64,000 bases of DNA. It comes from Williamsia sp. (GTDB taxonomy: Bacteria > Actinomycetota > Actinomycetes > Mycobacteriales > Mycobacteriaceae). Location of the stretch: contig NZ_JAEMTF010000002.1 in NCBI RefSeq assembly GCF_016462415.1, forward strand, positions 1 to 64,000, written 5' to 3'. A program made the position numbers and the translations under genes. The notes beneath the pieces are model-generated. The model was given only the letters and a program-made list of their open reading frames with translations, ran no database searches and was not told the origin of the DNA. Every line of letters starts with the position of its first letter. Within the stretch, counting starts at the first letter, position 1. Of this stretch, positions 28,049 to 37,520 are shown piece by piece.

Positions 28049-29215
28049 TTACCTCTCTGACCGAATGACGAGTTCCGCGGCCCGCCGACGAGCCCAGTCG
28101 TCGGCGGCGAGAACCTCCTCCACGGTACCCGGGGTCGCAGCCCACTCGTCCGCCTGCGCGAGGACGTCGCCGATGATGCCGACGATGCGGGGGAACGTGA
28201 TCGCACCTGCGAAGAATCCGTCGGCCGCGGCCTCGTTGGCCGCGTTGAACACCGCGGTCAGCGACCCGCCGCGGGTTCCGGCCGCGCGGGCCAGCTCGAT
28301 CGCCGGGAACACCTCGTTGTCGACCGGTTCGAACGTCCACGTCGACGCGGTGGAGAAGTCGCAGGCGGTCGAGGCGCCCGGGACCCGGTTGGGCCACCCC
28401 AGCGCCAGTGCGATGGGCAACTTCATCGACGGAGGCGACGCCTTGGCGATGGTGGCGCCGTCGACGAAGGTGACCATCGAGTGCACGATCGACTGCGGGT
28501 GCACGGTGACGTCGATGTGGTCGTAGGCGACGTCGAAGAGCAGGTGTGCCTCGATGACCTCGAGCGCCTTGTTGACCAACGTCGCCGAGTTCAGCGTGAT
28601 CATCGGGCCCATCGCCCAGGTGGGGTGCTTGCCCGCCTGTTCGGGTGTGACATCGACGAGTTCGGCGGCGGTTCGTCCCCGGAAGGGACCGCCCGAGGCG
28701 GTCAACACGAGGCGGTCGACCTCTGCCGCGGTGCCGCCGCGCAGACACTGCGCGATGGCCGAGTGTTCGGAGTCGACAGGGACGAGCTGCCCCGGCGCCG
28801 CCGCGGCGAGCACCAGCGGACCGCCGGCGACGAGGGATTCCTTGTTCGCCAGGGCGAGTCGGGCACCCGAGCCGAGCGCTGCGAGGGTCGGCCGCAGGCC
28901 GAGCGACCCGACGACGGCATTGAGCACGACGTCGGCCTCGACCGATTCGACGAGCGCGCACATGGCGTCGTCACCACGCAGCACACCGCTGACGCCGAGG
29001 GCGCGCTCGAGTTCTGCAGCGCCGACCGGGTCGGCGACGGCCACGGCCGACGACGCGATCCCGAACGAGGTGATCTGCTTCGCGAGGGCGTCGATGTGCG
29101 AGCCACCCGCACCGAGACCGACCACCTCGAAGCGGTCCGGGTGTTCGGCGATGACCTCGAGGGCCTGGACTCCGATCGACCCGGTGGAACCGAGGATCAG
29201 TACGCGGATGGTCAC
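28049..29215 (-). CDS. dxr: 1-deoxy-D-xylulose 5-phosphate reductoisomerase
   Basis: Dxr makes MEP from DXP with NADPH, the first committed MEP-pathway step. The 388-residue product opens [21 protein letters not shown] (NADPH motif GSTGSIG), with [35 protein letters not shown] and the [10 protein letters not shown] loop all visible. The GTG at 29215 overlaps the upstream allantoinase-like stop by GTGA, so translation is coupled; an apparently longer frame continues through that gene without similarity. Confidence 0.97.
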   Translation of the reverse strand: MTIRVLILGSTGSIGVQALEVIAEHPDRFEVVGLGAGGSHIDALAKQITSFGIASSAVAVADPVGAAELERALGVSGVLRGDDAMCALVESVEADVVLNAVVGSLGLRPTLAALGSGARLALANKESLVAGGPLVLAAAAPGQLVPVDSEHSAIAQCLRGGTAAEVDRLVLTASGGPFRGRTAAELVDVTPEQAGKHPTWAMGPMITLNSATLVNKALEVIEAHLLFDVAYDHIDVTVHPQSIVHSMVTFVDGATIAKASPPSMKLPIALALGWPNRVPGASTACDFSTASTWTFEPVDNEVFPAIELARAAGTRGGSLTAVFNAANEAAADGFFAGAITFPRIVGIIGDVLAQADEWAATPGTVEEVLAADDWARRRAAELVIRSER

Positions 29216-30165
29216 CGACCCATTGTGGTCGGCGGGTGATGGGCGTGCCAATGCCGGGCTATGTCGATGCGCCGGGTGATCCAGACCCGCTCGTGGGATT
29301 GGATGTGGTCGCACAGCCGCTCCAGGGCGGCGATGCGGGCGGGGCGGCCGACCAGTCGGCAGTGCAGGCCGATCGAGAGCATCTTCGGTGCGCCCGCGGC
29401 GCCCTCGGCGTAGAGGACGTCGAACGCGTCGCGGATGTAGGTGTAGAAATCGTCGCCGGTGGCGAAACCGATGGGCGAGGCGAACTTCATGTCGTTGGTG
29501 TCGAGGGTGTACGGCACCACGAGGTGATCGACGTCGGTGCCACGGCCGTCGGGGACCCGCACCCAGTACGGGAGGTCGTCGGCGTAACTGTCGGCGTCGT
29601 AGACGAATCCACCCTGTTCGACGACGAGCCGTCGGGTGTTGGGGGAATCGCGGCCGGTGTACCACCCCAGCGGTCGGTGGCCGGTGATCTCGGTGAGCAG
29701 GTCGATCGCCTCGATCATGTGTGCCCGCTCGACGGTCGGGTTGATCAGCTGATAGTTCAGCCAGCGGAAACCGTGCGCGGCGATCTCGTCGCCCCTCTCG
29801 GCGAAGGCCGCGACGACCTCGGGGTTACGGGCCATGGCCTGGGCGACGGCGAACACCGTCAGTGGGATCCCCCGCCGCTCGAACACCCGCAACAGACGCC
29901 ACACGCCGGCGCGCGAGCCGTACTCGTAGAGCGATTCCATGCTGAGGTGTCGATTCGGATAGGACGCCGCGCCCGACATCTCCGAGAGAAACGTCTCACT
30001 CCCCCGGTCGCCCTCGAGGACGTTGTTCTCCGACCCCTCCTCGTAGTTGAGGACGAACTGCACGGCGATCGCGGCACCGTCGGGCCACTGCGGGTCGGGC
30101 GGGTGCTGGCCGTACCCGACCATGTCGCGGGGATAGTTCTCGGACCGATATCTCGACAGCGACAC
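29212..30165 (-). CDS. PuuE-like allantoinase / polysaccharide-deacetylase-fold hydrolase
   Basis: The 317-residue protein belongs to the carbohydrate esterase 4 fold but resembles PuuE-type allantoinase: [40 protein letters not shown] and GFRWLNY are close to that family, and the usual TFDDG metal motif is replaced by NYEEG. PuuE enzymes hydrolyse allantoin without a metal. Alternatives are a related amidase on another substrate; no ureide-pathway genes lie nearby. The start is not certain: GTG 30165 is used, and an ATG at about 30123 is possible. It is coupled to dxr. Confidence 0.78.
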   Translation of the reverse strand: MSLSRYRSENYPRDMVGYGQHPPDPQWPDGAAIAVQFVLNYEEGSENNVLEGDRGSETFLSEMSGAASYPNRHLSMESLYEYGSRAGVWRLLRVFERRGIPLTVFAVAQAMARNPEVVAAFAERGDEIAAHGFRWLNYQLINPTVERAHMIEAIDLLTEITGHRPLGWYTGRDSPNTRRLVVEQGGFVYDADSYADDLPYWVRVPDGRGTDVDHLVVPYTLDTNDMKFASPIGFATGDDFYTYIRDAFDVLYAEGAAGAPKMLSIGLHCRLVGRPARIAALERLCDHIQSHERVWITRRIDIARHWHAHHPPTTMGR

Positions 30166-30292
30166 CCGGTCATTCTCACACCGGCCATCCTCGGCTGCAG
30201 CCCCCGACACGACGGCGATATGCTGTGCCTACTACGCGCCATCGTTGACGCCCACGCGAGCGGCGCGACGTCGGAGAATGAGGAGAACCCCA

Positions 30293-30577
30293 GTGGCAAG
30301 CAGCGAGGTCGAGCACTCGAAGTCCCATTCCGAGGTCGTCGCCACCGGATGGGCCCACGAGCCCGCCGATGCGCCGTCGGCACGTTTCGGGTGGCACGGG
30401 GAATCGAAGACCGCGATGCGGATCGCCGGCTGGATCAGCGGGATCACGCTGCTGGCCATGCTCATCGGCAACCACGAGAGCCGCGTCGAGGATCTCTACC
30501 TCATCGGCTTCACCGCGGCACTGTGGTTCGTCCTGGTGCGCGACCTGTACCTCGGTCGCCGCAAGTGGAAGAACTGA
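30293..30577 (+). CDS. DUF2631 small membrane protein
   Basis: A 94-residue protein from the GTG at 30293, with a strong GAGGAG seven bases upstream. It has a hydrophilic N-terminus with FGWHGES, then two membrane spans (about residues 42-58 and 68-84) separated by GNHESRVEDLY, and ends in basic residues (GRRKWKN). This pattern matches DUF2631 proteins such as Rv2876 in mycobacteria. The family has no known function. It is convergent with rlmN. Confidence 0.85.
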   Translation: MASSEVEHSKSHSEVVATGWAHEPADAPSARFGWHGESKTAMRIAGWISGITLLAMLIGNHESRVEDLYLIGFTAALWFVLVRDLYLGRRKWKN

Positions 30578-30609
30578 CGCTGCGTCTCTCGCCTTCAGCC
30601 CTTGTGAGT

Positions 30610-31719
30610 TCAGCCCTCTGCGGCGAGCTGGCCGCACGCGGCGGCGATCTCTGATCCGCGAGTGTCGCGGACGGTGCACGGCACGCCACCCTCGTTGACC
30701 CGTCGCACGAATTCGCGCTCCACCGACTTGGGTGCGGCGTCCCACTCGCTACCCGGTGTCGGGTTCAGCGGGATCACGTTCACGTGCGCCAGGTGTCCGA
30801 GGTGCTGCCGTAGGCGTTTGGCCAGCAGGTCCGCCCGCCACGGCTGGTCGTTGATGTCACGGATCAGTGCGTACTCGATCGACACCCGCCGACCGGACAC
30901 ATCCGCGTAATACCGTGCGGCAGAAAGCACTTCGTCGACCGACCACCGGTTGTTGACCGGGACCAGGGTGTCGCGCAGTTCGTCGTCGGGGGTGTGCAGC
31001 GACACCGCGAGACGCACCTGCAGCTTCTCGTCGGCGAGTCGACGGATCGCCGGGGCGAGCCCCACCGTCGACACGGTCACCGATCGCTGCGAGATGCCGA
31101 GACCCTCGGGCGCCGGCGAGGTGATGCGCAACACCGCGTCGCGGACACGGTTGTAGTTCGCCAGCGGTTCGCCCATCCCCATGAAGACCACGTTGGAGAG
31201 TCGACGGGCGCCGGGGAGCTGACCGTCGGCGACGGCGCGAGCGGCTGCGCGCACCTGGTCGACGATCTCGGCGGTCGACAGGTTCCGGTCCAGACCACCC
31301 TGCCCGGTCGCGCAGAACGGACACGCCATGCCGCACCCGGCCTGACTCGAGACGCACACCGTCGTGCGGTCGCGATACCCCATGAGGACCGACTCGAGCA
31401 TCGTGCCGTCGTGCAGACGCCACAGCGTCTTGCGGGTGGTGCCGTCGTCGCAGGCGATGTGCCGGATCGGCGTCATCAGGGTCGGGAACAGTTCCTGCCC
31501 GACCGTGGCGCGTACCGCCGCCGGGAGATCGGTCATCGCGGCCGGGTCGGCCTCGAGCCGGCCGTAGTACTGGCGGGCGAGTTGGTCGGCACGGAACGCG
31601 GGCAACCCGAGCTTCTGCACGGCCTCGGCACGCTGCGCGCGATCGAGGTCCGCGAGGTGGGTCGGCGGACGCCCCCGCTTGGGGGCGTCGAACACCAACG
31701 GGAGGTCGGGACCAGGCAT
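30610..31719 (-). CDS. rlmN: 23S rRNA (adenine2503-C2)-methyltransferase / tRNA A37 methylase
   Basis: RlmN is a radical-SAM enzyme that methylates A2503 of 23S rRNA and A37 of some tRNAs. The 369-residue protein has the CxxxCxxC cluster motif at Cys129/Cys133/Cys136 (CGMACPFC), the SAM-binding [10 protein letters not shown], and the C-terminal mechanistic cysteine segment [17 protein letters not shown]. The length and order match Rv2880c. It is divergent from the LapA-like gene across about 100 bases. Confidence 0.96.
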   Translation of the reverse strand: MPGPDLPLVFDAPKRGRPPTHLADLDRAQRAEAVQKLGLPAFRADQLARQYYGRLEADPAAMTDLPAAVRATVGQELFPTLMTPIRHIACDDGTTRKTLWRLHDGTMLESVLMGYRDRTTVCVSSQAGCGMACPFCATGQGGLDRNLSTAEIVDQVRAAARAVADGQLPGARRLSNVVFMGMGEPLANYNRVRDAVLRITSPAPEGLGISQRSVTVSTVGLAPAIRRLADEKLQVRLAVSLHTPDDELRDTLVPVNNRWSVDEVLSAARYYADVSGRRVSIEYALIRDINDQPWRADLLAKRLRQHLGHLAHVNVIPLNPTPGSEWDAAPKSVEREFVRRVNEGGVPCTVRDTRGSEIAAACGQLAAEG

Positions 31720-31817
31720 GGGTCAACGGTCTCGCAGTTCGGGACGGAAATCCAATCGACCCCCGACGCGCGAGGAATCGTTCCCACCGCGGGCGTCGGA
31801 TCGACGATGATGTGTCC

Positions 31818-32180
31818 ATGACGAACCAAGAACCCGTGGCGGGCAGGGATCCACAGCCGATCGATTCCAGCGGCTCCACCGACGCGGGGCTCCCCGCGGC
31901 CGATCACCGCGACTCGGTCAAGCAGGCCCTCAGCGACGTGCAGCACACGCGCACCAAATCGGCATGGGTGGGCGTGATCGTCGGGGCGATCATCCTGATC
32001 CTGCTGCTGGTCTTCATCCTGCAGAACCTCGACAGCCGGTCGATCCAGTTGTTCTTCTGGGAGGTCAACCTCCCCCAGGGGGTGAGTCTGCTGATCGCGG
32101 CGATCGCGGGCGCGTTGATCACCGCGGTGGTCGGCGGAGCACGTATGTTCCAGATCCGTCGAGCGGTGCGCAAGGCCTGA
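31818..32180 (+). CDS. LapA-domain (DUF1049) membrane protein
   Basis: A 120-residue protein with a hydrophilic N-terminus of about 45 residues, then two membrane spans (WVGVIVGAIILILLLVFIL and GVSLLIAAIAGALITAVVGG) around the FILQN and QLFFWEV motifs of the LapA domain. In proteobacteria LapA/LapB link lipopolysaccharide control; actinobacterial copies are uncharacterised. The start is between a GTG at 31812 and the ATG at 31818, with no clear ribosome binding site. Confidence 0.83.
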   Translation: MTNQEPVAGRDPQPIDSSGSTDAGLPAADHRDSVKQALSDVQHTRTKSAWVGVIVGAIILILLLVFILQNLDSRSIQLFFWEVNLPQGVSLLIAAIAGALITAVVGGARMFQIRRAVRKA

Positions 32181-32210
32181 CCCGCGCGGGTGGGCCGGGC
32201 CTGCGGTCAG
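32177..32210. terminator. Possible bidirectional terminator between convergent genes
   Basis: Between the LapA-like stop and the LysR stop lie CTGACC (32177-32182) and GGTCAG (32205-32210) as arms of a stem, with a second perfect palindrome CCCGCGCGGG inside. There is no T tract on either side, so this is only a structural candidate. Confidence 0.3.
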
Positions 32211-33064
32211 GCGTGGGCCACGGTCCGCCGACCGGCGATGTCGGCGACCGCCGATCGCGCGGCGTCCGAGATCGCCTCGGAGACAGACGCACCCGTTCGG
32301 ACACGCAAGGTGAACGGCGGCGGTTCCGGCAGATCGAGGACAAGCCGCATCCCGTCGGGCACGCCGTCGATCACCGGCAGCAGGGTGACTCCCAGGCCGG
32401 CCCGGACCGCCGCGGTCACCCCGGCGAGGTCCTGGCTCTCGGCCACCACGCGCCAGCCGATCCCGGCGGCGCGCAGCGTCTCGACCGACGGCGTGCGCAG
32501 CGCGCACGGGTCGTCGAACAGGATCACCGGGAGTTCCCCATCGGTCGACACGGCGAGATCGGCGGCGGCGAACCATCGCACCGGGATCACCGGGGCATCG
32601 TCCTCGACCCCGATGAGGTCGAGGAACACGGCGATGTCGACGCTGCCGTCCTCAAGACCGGCGAGCACCCGCGCGCTGCGGTCCACCCGGAAATGCACAC
32701 GGCTGTCGGGCAGGCGCTCACGCAGTAGCCGGGTCAGGGCAGGGATGAGCCGGTCGGCCGCGTGTTCGGTGGTGGCCACCGACACCGTCTCACTCGACTG
32801 CACCGACACCGCGCGCAGCGCGGTGTCATGCGCGGTGAGAATCGCGTCGGCATGGACGAGCAGGACCTCCCCGGCCCGCGTGAACGCCATGCTGCGCCCG
32901 CGCCGTTCCACGAGCGCCGCACCGGTCGCGGTCTCGAGCCGCCGGACGTGCTGACTCACCGCCGACTGCGTGAGGTGCAGTGCCTGCGCCGCCCGGTGGA
33001 AACCGCCGCAGCGGGCCACCGCCACGAGGCTGCGCAGCGGGACGATGTCGAGGGTCGCACTCAT
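32207..33064 (-). CDS. LysR-family transcriptional regulator (ArgP/IciA-like)
   Basis: A 285-residue regulator from the ATG at 33064. The winged helix-turn-helix is clear at residues about 6-65 (VARCGGFHRAAQALHLTQSAVSQHVRRLE), followed by a two-lobed effector domain (WFAAADLAVSTDGELP; AAVRAGLGVTLLPVIDGVPDG). It is divergent from an EamA transporter gene, the usual arrangement in which the regulator controls the transporter. The effector is unknown; the transporter suggests an amino acid or similar metabolite. Confidence 0.92.
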   Translation of the reverse strand: MSATLDIVPLRSLVAVARCGGFHRAAQALHLTQSAVSQHVRRLETATGAALVERRGRSMAFTRAGEVLLVHADAILTAHDTALRAVSVQSSETVSVATTEHAADRLIPALTRLLRERLPDSRVHFRVDRSARVLAGLEDGSVDIAVFLDLIGVEDDAPVIPVRWFAAADLAVSTDGELPVILFDDPCALRTPSVETLRAAGIGWRVVAESQDLAGVTAAVRAGLGVTLLPVIDGVPDGMRLVLDLPEPPPFTLRVRTGASVSEAISDAARSAVADIAGRRTVAHA

Positions 33065-33099
33065 GACGATCACGATACCGCGCAAACGATCAGCGTATG

Positions 33100-33122
33100 C
33101 GATCGATCACGATCACCGATCG
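33100..33122. promoter_or_regulatory. LysR-type operator between the regulator and the transporter
   Basis: A perfect dyad CGATCG-N11-CGATCG (arms 33100-33105 and 33117-33122) contains the T-N11-A pattern preferred by LysR proteins. A wider dyad AACGATC/GATCGTT (33085-33091 and 33118-33124) surrounds it. It lies mid-way in the 98-base divergent gap, placed to control both promoters. Assignment to this LysR is inference from position. Confidence 0.6.
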
Positions 33123-33162
33123 TTGTTGGACAAGCACTCGGGTTGTTTGCCAGGCTCAGAGC

Positions 33163-34110
33163 ATGCGGATCTCGCCTGCGCTCGGCGCCTCGATCATCAT
33201 GCTGTGGTCGTTCGGCTATCCCCTGGGCGCGTTGGGCATCACCGCGATGTCGCCGATGCTCCTGCTCACCTTCCGGTTCGTGCTGTCGGCGCTGCTCATG
33301 GGCGGGGCGGCCGCGATCGCCCACGCCCGGTTCCCCCGGGGACGCCTGCTCGCCCACGTGGCGATCGCCGGGCTGCTCACTCAGGGGGTGCAGTTCGGCT
33401 GCCTGTACGTCGGGCTCGAACTCGGCGTGCCGTCGGTGATCGCGGCCCTGCTGATCGCCCTCAACCCGGTGGTGACGGCAGTACTGGCCCGTCCGATCCT
33501 CGGCGCGCACCTCGGACGTCGTCAGATCCTGGGTCTGGCCGTCGGAGTGGCCGCGGTGGTCGCCGCGTGCGCGCAACGCATCATCACGACCGGCCCGCTC
33601 GATGCCGGGGTCGCGCTGACCCTGATCGCCGTCCTCGGTCTGTCCCTGGGTGGTCTCTACCAGCAGCGTTTCTGCGCCGGCGTCGACGTGCGCAGCGCCA
33701 ACGCCGTCCAACTGGGTGTCGCGGCGGTGCCGGTGGCGATCGTTGCGGCGGCGACACCGGAAGCGATCACCGATCCGCTACGGGCCGCGTGGGTGATCCC
33801 GGTGATGGTGCTGTTCTCGTCCGCGCTGTGCACGACCCTGTACATGCGGGCGGTCAATCAGGCGGGGGCGGCGCAGGCCGCGATGCTGTTCACGGTCATC
33901 CCGTCGGTCGCCGCGGTGATGGCGTGGGGAATGCTCGGACAGCGCCCGGACGTCGGCGTCTACATCGGTCTCGTACTCGGCGCGACGGCGCTCGTCATCG
34001 GCCGCGCGGTCCCCCGGTCGGCGCCCGACGAGGAATCGATCAGAGCAGAGCGCCCAGGATCGCCCACACCACGAACGCACACGGCAGGATCGAGTCGAGT
34101 CGGTCCATGA
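33163..34110 (+). CDS. EamA/DMT-family transporter
   Basis: A 315-residue membrane protein with ten predicted spans in two EamA repeats (about residues 5-135 and 145-285). Repeat ends are recognisable as GVPSVIAALLIALNPVVTAVLARPILG and AGAAQAAMLFTVIPSVAAVMAWGMLG (each read in parts). DMT transporters of this type export amino acids, nucleosides or drugs. The tail after about residue 290 is hydrophilic and runs 71 bases over the end of cdsA, so it may be a chance read-through extension. Probably controlled by the divergent LysR. Confidence 0.9.
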   Translation: MRISPALGASIIMLWSFGYPLGALGITAMSPMLLLTFRFVLSALLMGGAAAIAHARFPRGRLLAHVAIAGLLTQGVQFGCLYVGLELGVPSVIAALLIALNPVVTAVLARPILGAHLGRRQILGLAVGVAAVVAACAQRIITTGPLDAGVALTLIAVLGLSLGGLYQQRFCAGVDVRSANAVQLGVAAVPVAIVAAATPEAITDPLRAAWVIPVMVLFSSALCTTLYMRAVNQAGAAQAAMLFTVIPSVAAVMAWGMLGQRPDVGVYIGLVLGATALVIGRAVPRSAPDEESIRAERPGSPTPRTHTAGSSRVGP

Positions 34111-34942
34111 TGCCGCCGTGGCCGGGCAGCAGAGTGCCCATGTCCTTGATGCCGAGGTCCCGCTTGACCTGCGATTCGACGAGGTCGCCGAGGGTCGCGC
34201 AGATGACCAGAACGGGTCCGAGGACGAGGCCGATCCACCAGTGGGCGTCGACCAGGTAGGCGACCACGAGGACGGCGCCGACGGTGCCGAAGACCAGCGA
34301 GCCGGCCATTCCCTCCCAGGATTTCTTGGGGCTGATGGCGGGGACCATCGGATGGCGGCCGAAGAGCACACCTGCGGCGTACCCGCCCACGTCGGAGCAC
34401 ACGACGACGATCATGAGGGTGAGCACGCGCGCCCACCCGTGGCTCTGCAGCACCATCATGATCGCGAACGACGCGAGCAGCGGTAGCCACGCGAGCACGA
34501 GGACGGTCACCGCGAGATCGCGGAGATAGTTCACCGGCGGGTCGGTGATGCCCCGCGACAACAACTTCCAGATCATCGCGACGAGCACCGTGGCCACGAA
34601 CGACACCAGCGCGCCGTCGGTGCCGTACGGCCAGCTGGTCCACATGATCGCCTGGCCGCCGACGAGCAGGGGGATCACGCCGACGTCGTACCCACCGGCG
34701 CGCAGCCGCTTGATGACCTCCCACATGGCGACGGCGATCGACACCGCGACCACGCCGATCCAGACCTTCGGGATGAACACCAGGACGAGGATGACCCCGA
34801 CGCCCAGCGACCCTCCGACCGCGATCGCGGCCGGGAGGTCACGGCCGGCGCGCGATCGCTTGGGCTCCGGAGCCGCGACATCACCGCCGGTCGTCACCGG
34901 GGGTGACGACGGCGTGCCTGCCGTCGGGTCCGTGTCCGTCAC
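34040..34942 (-). CDS. cdsA: Phosphatidate cytidylyltransferase
   Basis: CdsA makes CDP-diacylglycerol from phosphatidate and CTP, the branch point for phosphatidylinositol, cardiolipin and phosphatidylethanolamine. The 300-residue membrane protein has about seven to eight spans and the family signature near the C-terminus (SDVGGYAAGVLFGRH, SPKKSWEG, ESQVKRDLGIKDMGTLLPGHGG with D-R-LDS following). I chose the GTG at 34942, which has AGGA eight bases upstream; the ATG at 34963 adds seven residues. It follows frr, as Rv2881c follows Rv2882c. Confidence 0.95.
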   Translation of the reverse strand: MTDTDPTAGTPSSPPVTTGGDVAAPEPKRSRAGRDLPAAIAVGGSLGVGVILVLVFIPKVWIGVVAVSIAVAMWEVIKRLRAGGYDVGVIPLLVGGQAIMWTSWPYGTDGALVSFVATVLVAMIWKLLSRGITDPPVNYLRDLAVTVLVLAWLPLLASFAIMMVLQSHGWARVLTLMIVVVCSDVGGYAAGVLFGRHPMVPAISPKKSWEGMAGSLVFGTVGAVLVVAYLVDAHWWIGLVLGPVLVICATLGDLVESQVKRDLGIKDMGTLLPGHGGIMDRLDSILPCAFVVWAILGALL

Positions 34943-34985
34943 TGGTCGGTCCTGTCTGTCCATTCGTATCGAGTCGCCCGGGGTC

Positions 34986-35543
34986 TCACACCTCGAGGAG
35001 CTCGCCCTCCTTGTGCTTGACGAGTTCGTCGATCTGATGAACGTAGCCCGCAGTGGTCTTGTCGAGATCCTTCTCGGCGCGACCGACCTCGTCCTCGCCC
35101 GCCTCACCGTCCTTCTGGATCCGCTTGAGCTCGTCGACGGCCTTGCGGCGGACGTTGCGGATCGAGATCTTGGCGTCCTCGCCCTTCGACTTCACCTGCT
35201 TGACCAGCTCACGTCGACGCTCCTCGGTGAGCTGCGGGATCGAGACCCGGATGATGTTGCCGTCGTTGGTCGGGTTGACGCCGAGGTCGGAGTTGCGGAT
35301 GGCGGTCTCGATGTCGTTGAGCGTGCCCGCCTCGTACGGCTTGATGATGACCATGCGCGGCTCGGGGGTGCTGATCGACGAGACCTGGGTGATCGGTGTC
35401 GTCGCCCCGTAGTAGTCGATGACGATGCGGTTGAACATCGAGGGGTTCGCTCGGCCGGTGCGGATCCCGCCCATGTCGTCCTTGGCGACGCTGACCGCCT
35501 TCTCCATCTTTTCCTCGGCGTCGAACAATGCTTCGTCGATCAC
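34986..35543 (-). CDS. frr: Ribosome recycling factor
   Basis: RRF splits the post-termination ribosome with EF-G. The 185-residue protein is full length: [17 protein letters not shown] helix, [26 protein letters not shown], and the [18 protein letters not shown] helix. GGAGGAG precedes the ATG at 35543. It is 13 bases downstream of pyrH and in the order pyrH-frr-cdsA. Confidence 0.97.
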   Translation of the reverse strand: MIDEALFDAEEKMEKAVSVAKDDMGGIRTGRANPSMFNRIVIDYYGATTPITQVSSISTPEPRMVIIKPYEAGTLNDIETAIRNSDLGVNPTNDGNIIRVSIPQLTEERRRELVKQVKSKGEDAKISIRNVRRKAVDELKRIQKDGEAGEDEVGRAEKDLDKTTAGYVHQIDELVKHKEGELLEV

Positions 35544-35556
35544 GACTTCTCCTCCA

Positions 35557-36300
35557 TCACGTGGTCACCAGGGTTCCGATTTTCTCACCCGCGACCGCTC
35601 GGGCGATGTTGCCCTCCACCAGGAGGTTGAACACCAGCATCGGCATCTTGTTGTCCATACAGAGGCTGAAGGCGGTGGAATCGGCCACGGCCAGCCCCTT
35701 CTCGATCACCTCGCGGTGGCTGATCTCGCGGTAGAGGGTCGCGTTCGGGTCGATGCGGGGGTCGGCCGAGTAGACGCCGTCGACGCCCTTGGCCATCAGC
35801 ACGGCCTCGGCCTTGATCTCCAGAGCACGCTGCGCGGCGGTGGTGTCGGTGGAGAAGTACGGCATACCCATGCCCGCGCCGAAGATGACCACGCGCCCCT
35901 TCTCGAGGTGGCGCTGTGCACGCAGCGGGATGTACGGCTCGGCGACCTGCCCCATGGTGATGGCGGTCTGCACGCGTGTGACGATGCCCAACTTCTCCAG
36001 GAAGTCCTGCAGCGCAAGGCAGTTCATCACGGTGCCGAGCATGCCCATGTAGTCCGAGCGGGACCGCTCGAGACCGCGCTGCTGCAGTTCGGCACCGCGG
36101 AAGAAGTTGCCGCCGCCGATGACCACCGCGATCTCGACGCCCGTGCGCACGACCTCGGCGATCTGCGCGGCGACGGTGGCCACGACGTCGGGGTCGAGTC
36201 CGACCTTGCCGCCACCGAACATCTCGCCACCCAGTTTGAGAACAACCCGGCGAAAGCCCGGACGGTCACCGGTCGATTCCGGGTCACCCACTTCGCTCAC
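35557..36300 (-). CDS. pyrH: Uridylate kinase
   Basis: PyrH phosphorylates UMP to UDP in pyrimidine synthesis. The 247-residue product shows the amino-acid-kinase fold: [12 protein letters not shown] (ATP site), [10 protein letters not shown], the [14 protein letters not shown] helix, [15 protein letters not shown], and [12 protein letters not shown]. It starts at a GTG (36300). The upstream gap of 196 bases holds the tsf terminator, so pyrH probably has its own promoter there. Confidence 0.97.
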   Translation of the reverse strand: MSEVGDPESTGDRPGFRRVVLKLGGEMFGGGKVGLDPDVVATVAAQIAEVVRTGVEIAVVIGGGNFFRGAELQQRGLERSRSDYMGMLGTVMNCLALQDFLEKLGIVTRVQTAITMGQVAEPYIPLRAQRHLEKGRVVIFGAGMGMPYFSTDTTAAQRALEIKAEAVLMAKGVDGVYSADPRIDPNATLYREISHREVIEKGLAVADSTAFSLCMDNKMPMLVFNLLVEGNIARAVAGEKIGTLVTT

Positions 36301-36436
36301 TTCGACACCTTTCCTTGTCCTCGCGTCTGCCCCACGCCGGAGCGAGAGAGGAGGTTCGCCCTCGGTGATCCTATGCGGTGCCGGCGGTGGCGATCACAAT
36401 CGCCGGTGTCCCTCGGCGCGTGATCGGCGATCGCGG

Positions 36437-36483
36437 CCGGACACAAACAACCCCGGCGAGCGACATCATGCTCACCGGGGTTG
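36437..36483 (-). terminator. Rho-independent terminator after tsf
   Basis: On the minus strand the arms are 36483-36471 and 36460-36448 (CAACCCCGG core, 13 pairs with one G-T), with a ten-base loop. The stem is followed by TTGTTTGTGT toward lower coordinates, a fairly T-rich tail. It lies 14 bases after the tsf stop and closes the rpsB-tsf unit. Confidence 0.8.
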
Positions 36484-36496
36484 TCAGTGGGTGCGA

Positions 36497-37321
36497 TCAG
36501 GCCTGGCCGACCTCGAAGCGGGTGAAGGCCACGACCGTGACGCCTGCGGCGTCGAGCACGGACTTCACCGTCTTCTTCGAATCCTGCACCGACGCCTGGT
36601 CGATGAGGACGACGTCCTTGTAGTAGCCGGTCACACGACCCTCGACGATCTTGGTGAGAGCCTGTTCGGGCTTGCCCTCCTCGCGAGCGGTCTGCTCGGC
36701 GATGCGCCGCTCGCTCTCGATGACGTCGGCGGGGACCTCATCGCGCGTTGCGTACTTCGCCTTGAGCGCGGCGACCTGCATGGCGGCACCGCGAGCGGCC
36801 TCGGCCGCCTCGGGACCGTCACCGGTGTAGGACACCAGCACGCCCACTGCGGGCGGCAGGTCCGAGGCGCGCTTGTGCAGGTAGCTCGCGACCGGTCCGT
36901 CGTAGGACACGACGCGACGGAGTTCGAGCTTCTCGCCGATCTTGGCCGAGAGCTCCGCGACGGCGTCGGCGACGGTCTTGTCGTCGAGCTTCGCGGCCCC
37001 GAGCGCCTCGAGGTCGGAGGTCTTCTGCTCGGCGGCCGCGGTGACGATGCGGTCGGCGAGGTTCTGGAACTCCTCGTTCTTGGCGACGAAGTCGGTCTCG
37101 CAGTTGATCTCGATCATGACGCCGTCGCGGGTGGCCACGAGGCCCTCCGCGGTGGACCGCTCGGCACGCTTGCCGACGTCCTTGGCGCCCTTGATGCGGA
37201 GCTGCTCGACGGCCTTGTCGAAATCGCCGTCGTTGTCGGCCAGCGCGTTCTTGCAGTCGAGCATGCCCGAGCCGGTCAGTTCGCGGAGCCGCTTCACGTC
37301 AGCGGCGGTGTAGTTCGCCAT
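36497..37321 (-). CDS. tsf: Elongation factor Ts
   Basis: EF-Ts is the nucleotide exchange factor for EF-Tu. The 274-residue protein begins [27 protein letters not shown] (UBA-like domain with the conserved TGSGMLDCK), and has the [11 protein letters not shown] motif and two dimerisation-like core subdomains. AAGGAGG lies nine bases before the ATG. It follows rpsB after a 199-base spacer rich in hairpins and ends at a strong terminator. Confidence 0.97.
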   Translation of the reverse strand: MANYTAADVKRLRELTGSGMLDCKNALADNDGDFDKAVEQLRIKGAKDVGKRAERSTAEGLVATRDGVMIEINCETDFVAKNEEFQNLADRIVTAAAEQKTSDLEALGAAKLDDKTVADAVAELSAKIGEKLELRRVVSYDGPVASYLHKRASDLPPAVGVLVSYTGDGPEAAEAARGAAMQVAALKAKYATRDEVPADVIESERRIAEQTAREEGKPEQALTKIVEGRVTGYYKDVVLIDQASVQDSKKTVKSVLDAAGVTVVAFTRFEVGQA

Positions 37322-37520
37322 CGGTGGCGAGCCTCCTTAGATCTCGGTGGGCGATGGACCGCGCGGGTGAACGCGCGGACACATCGCCGTGTCGGATGTC
37401 GCGGGCGGCGGTGTGCGGACGCCTCGCGAGTCGAGTCCGGGCGCACGCGCCGCCGAGGTGGTCACCTCGGCGACGTCGTCCGCGTCGATGACGACGAGCA
37501 GGTGGGCTCGTCGACTGTGG
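37322..37520 (-). other. rpsB-tsf spacer with three stem-loops
   Basis: No gene. Three perfect or near-perfect stems occur: 37492-37499 with 37506-37513 (CGACGAGC, 8 pairs, 6-base loop), 37451-37460 with 37463-37472 (CGCCGAGGTG, 10 pairs), and a two-part stem with arms 37351-37356/37382-37387 and 37359-37365/37372-37378. None has a T tract. They may attenuate, process or protect the rpsB-tsf transcript. Confidence 0.6.

Noticed and set aside
26145-28526. A plus-strand open frame of about 790 codons
   Set aside because: It runs antisense to ispG and rip1, and its composition (Asp, His, Gly, Arg) is that of a shadow; no domain is seen.
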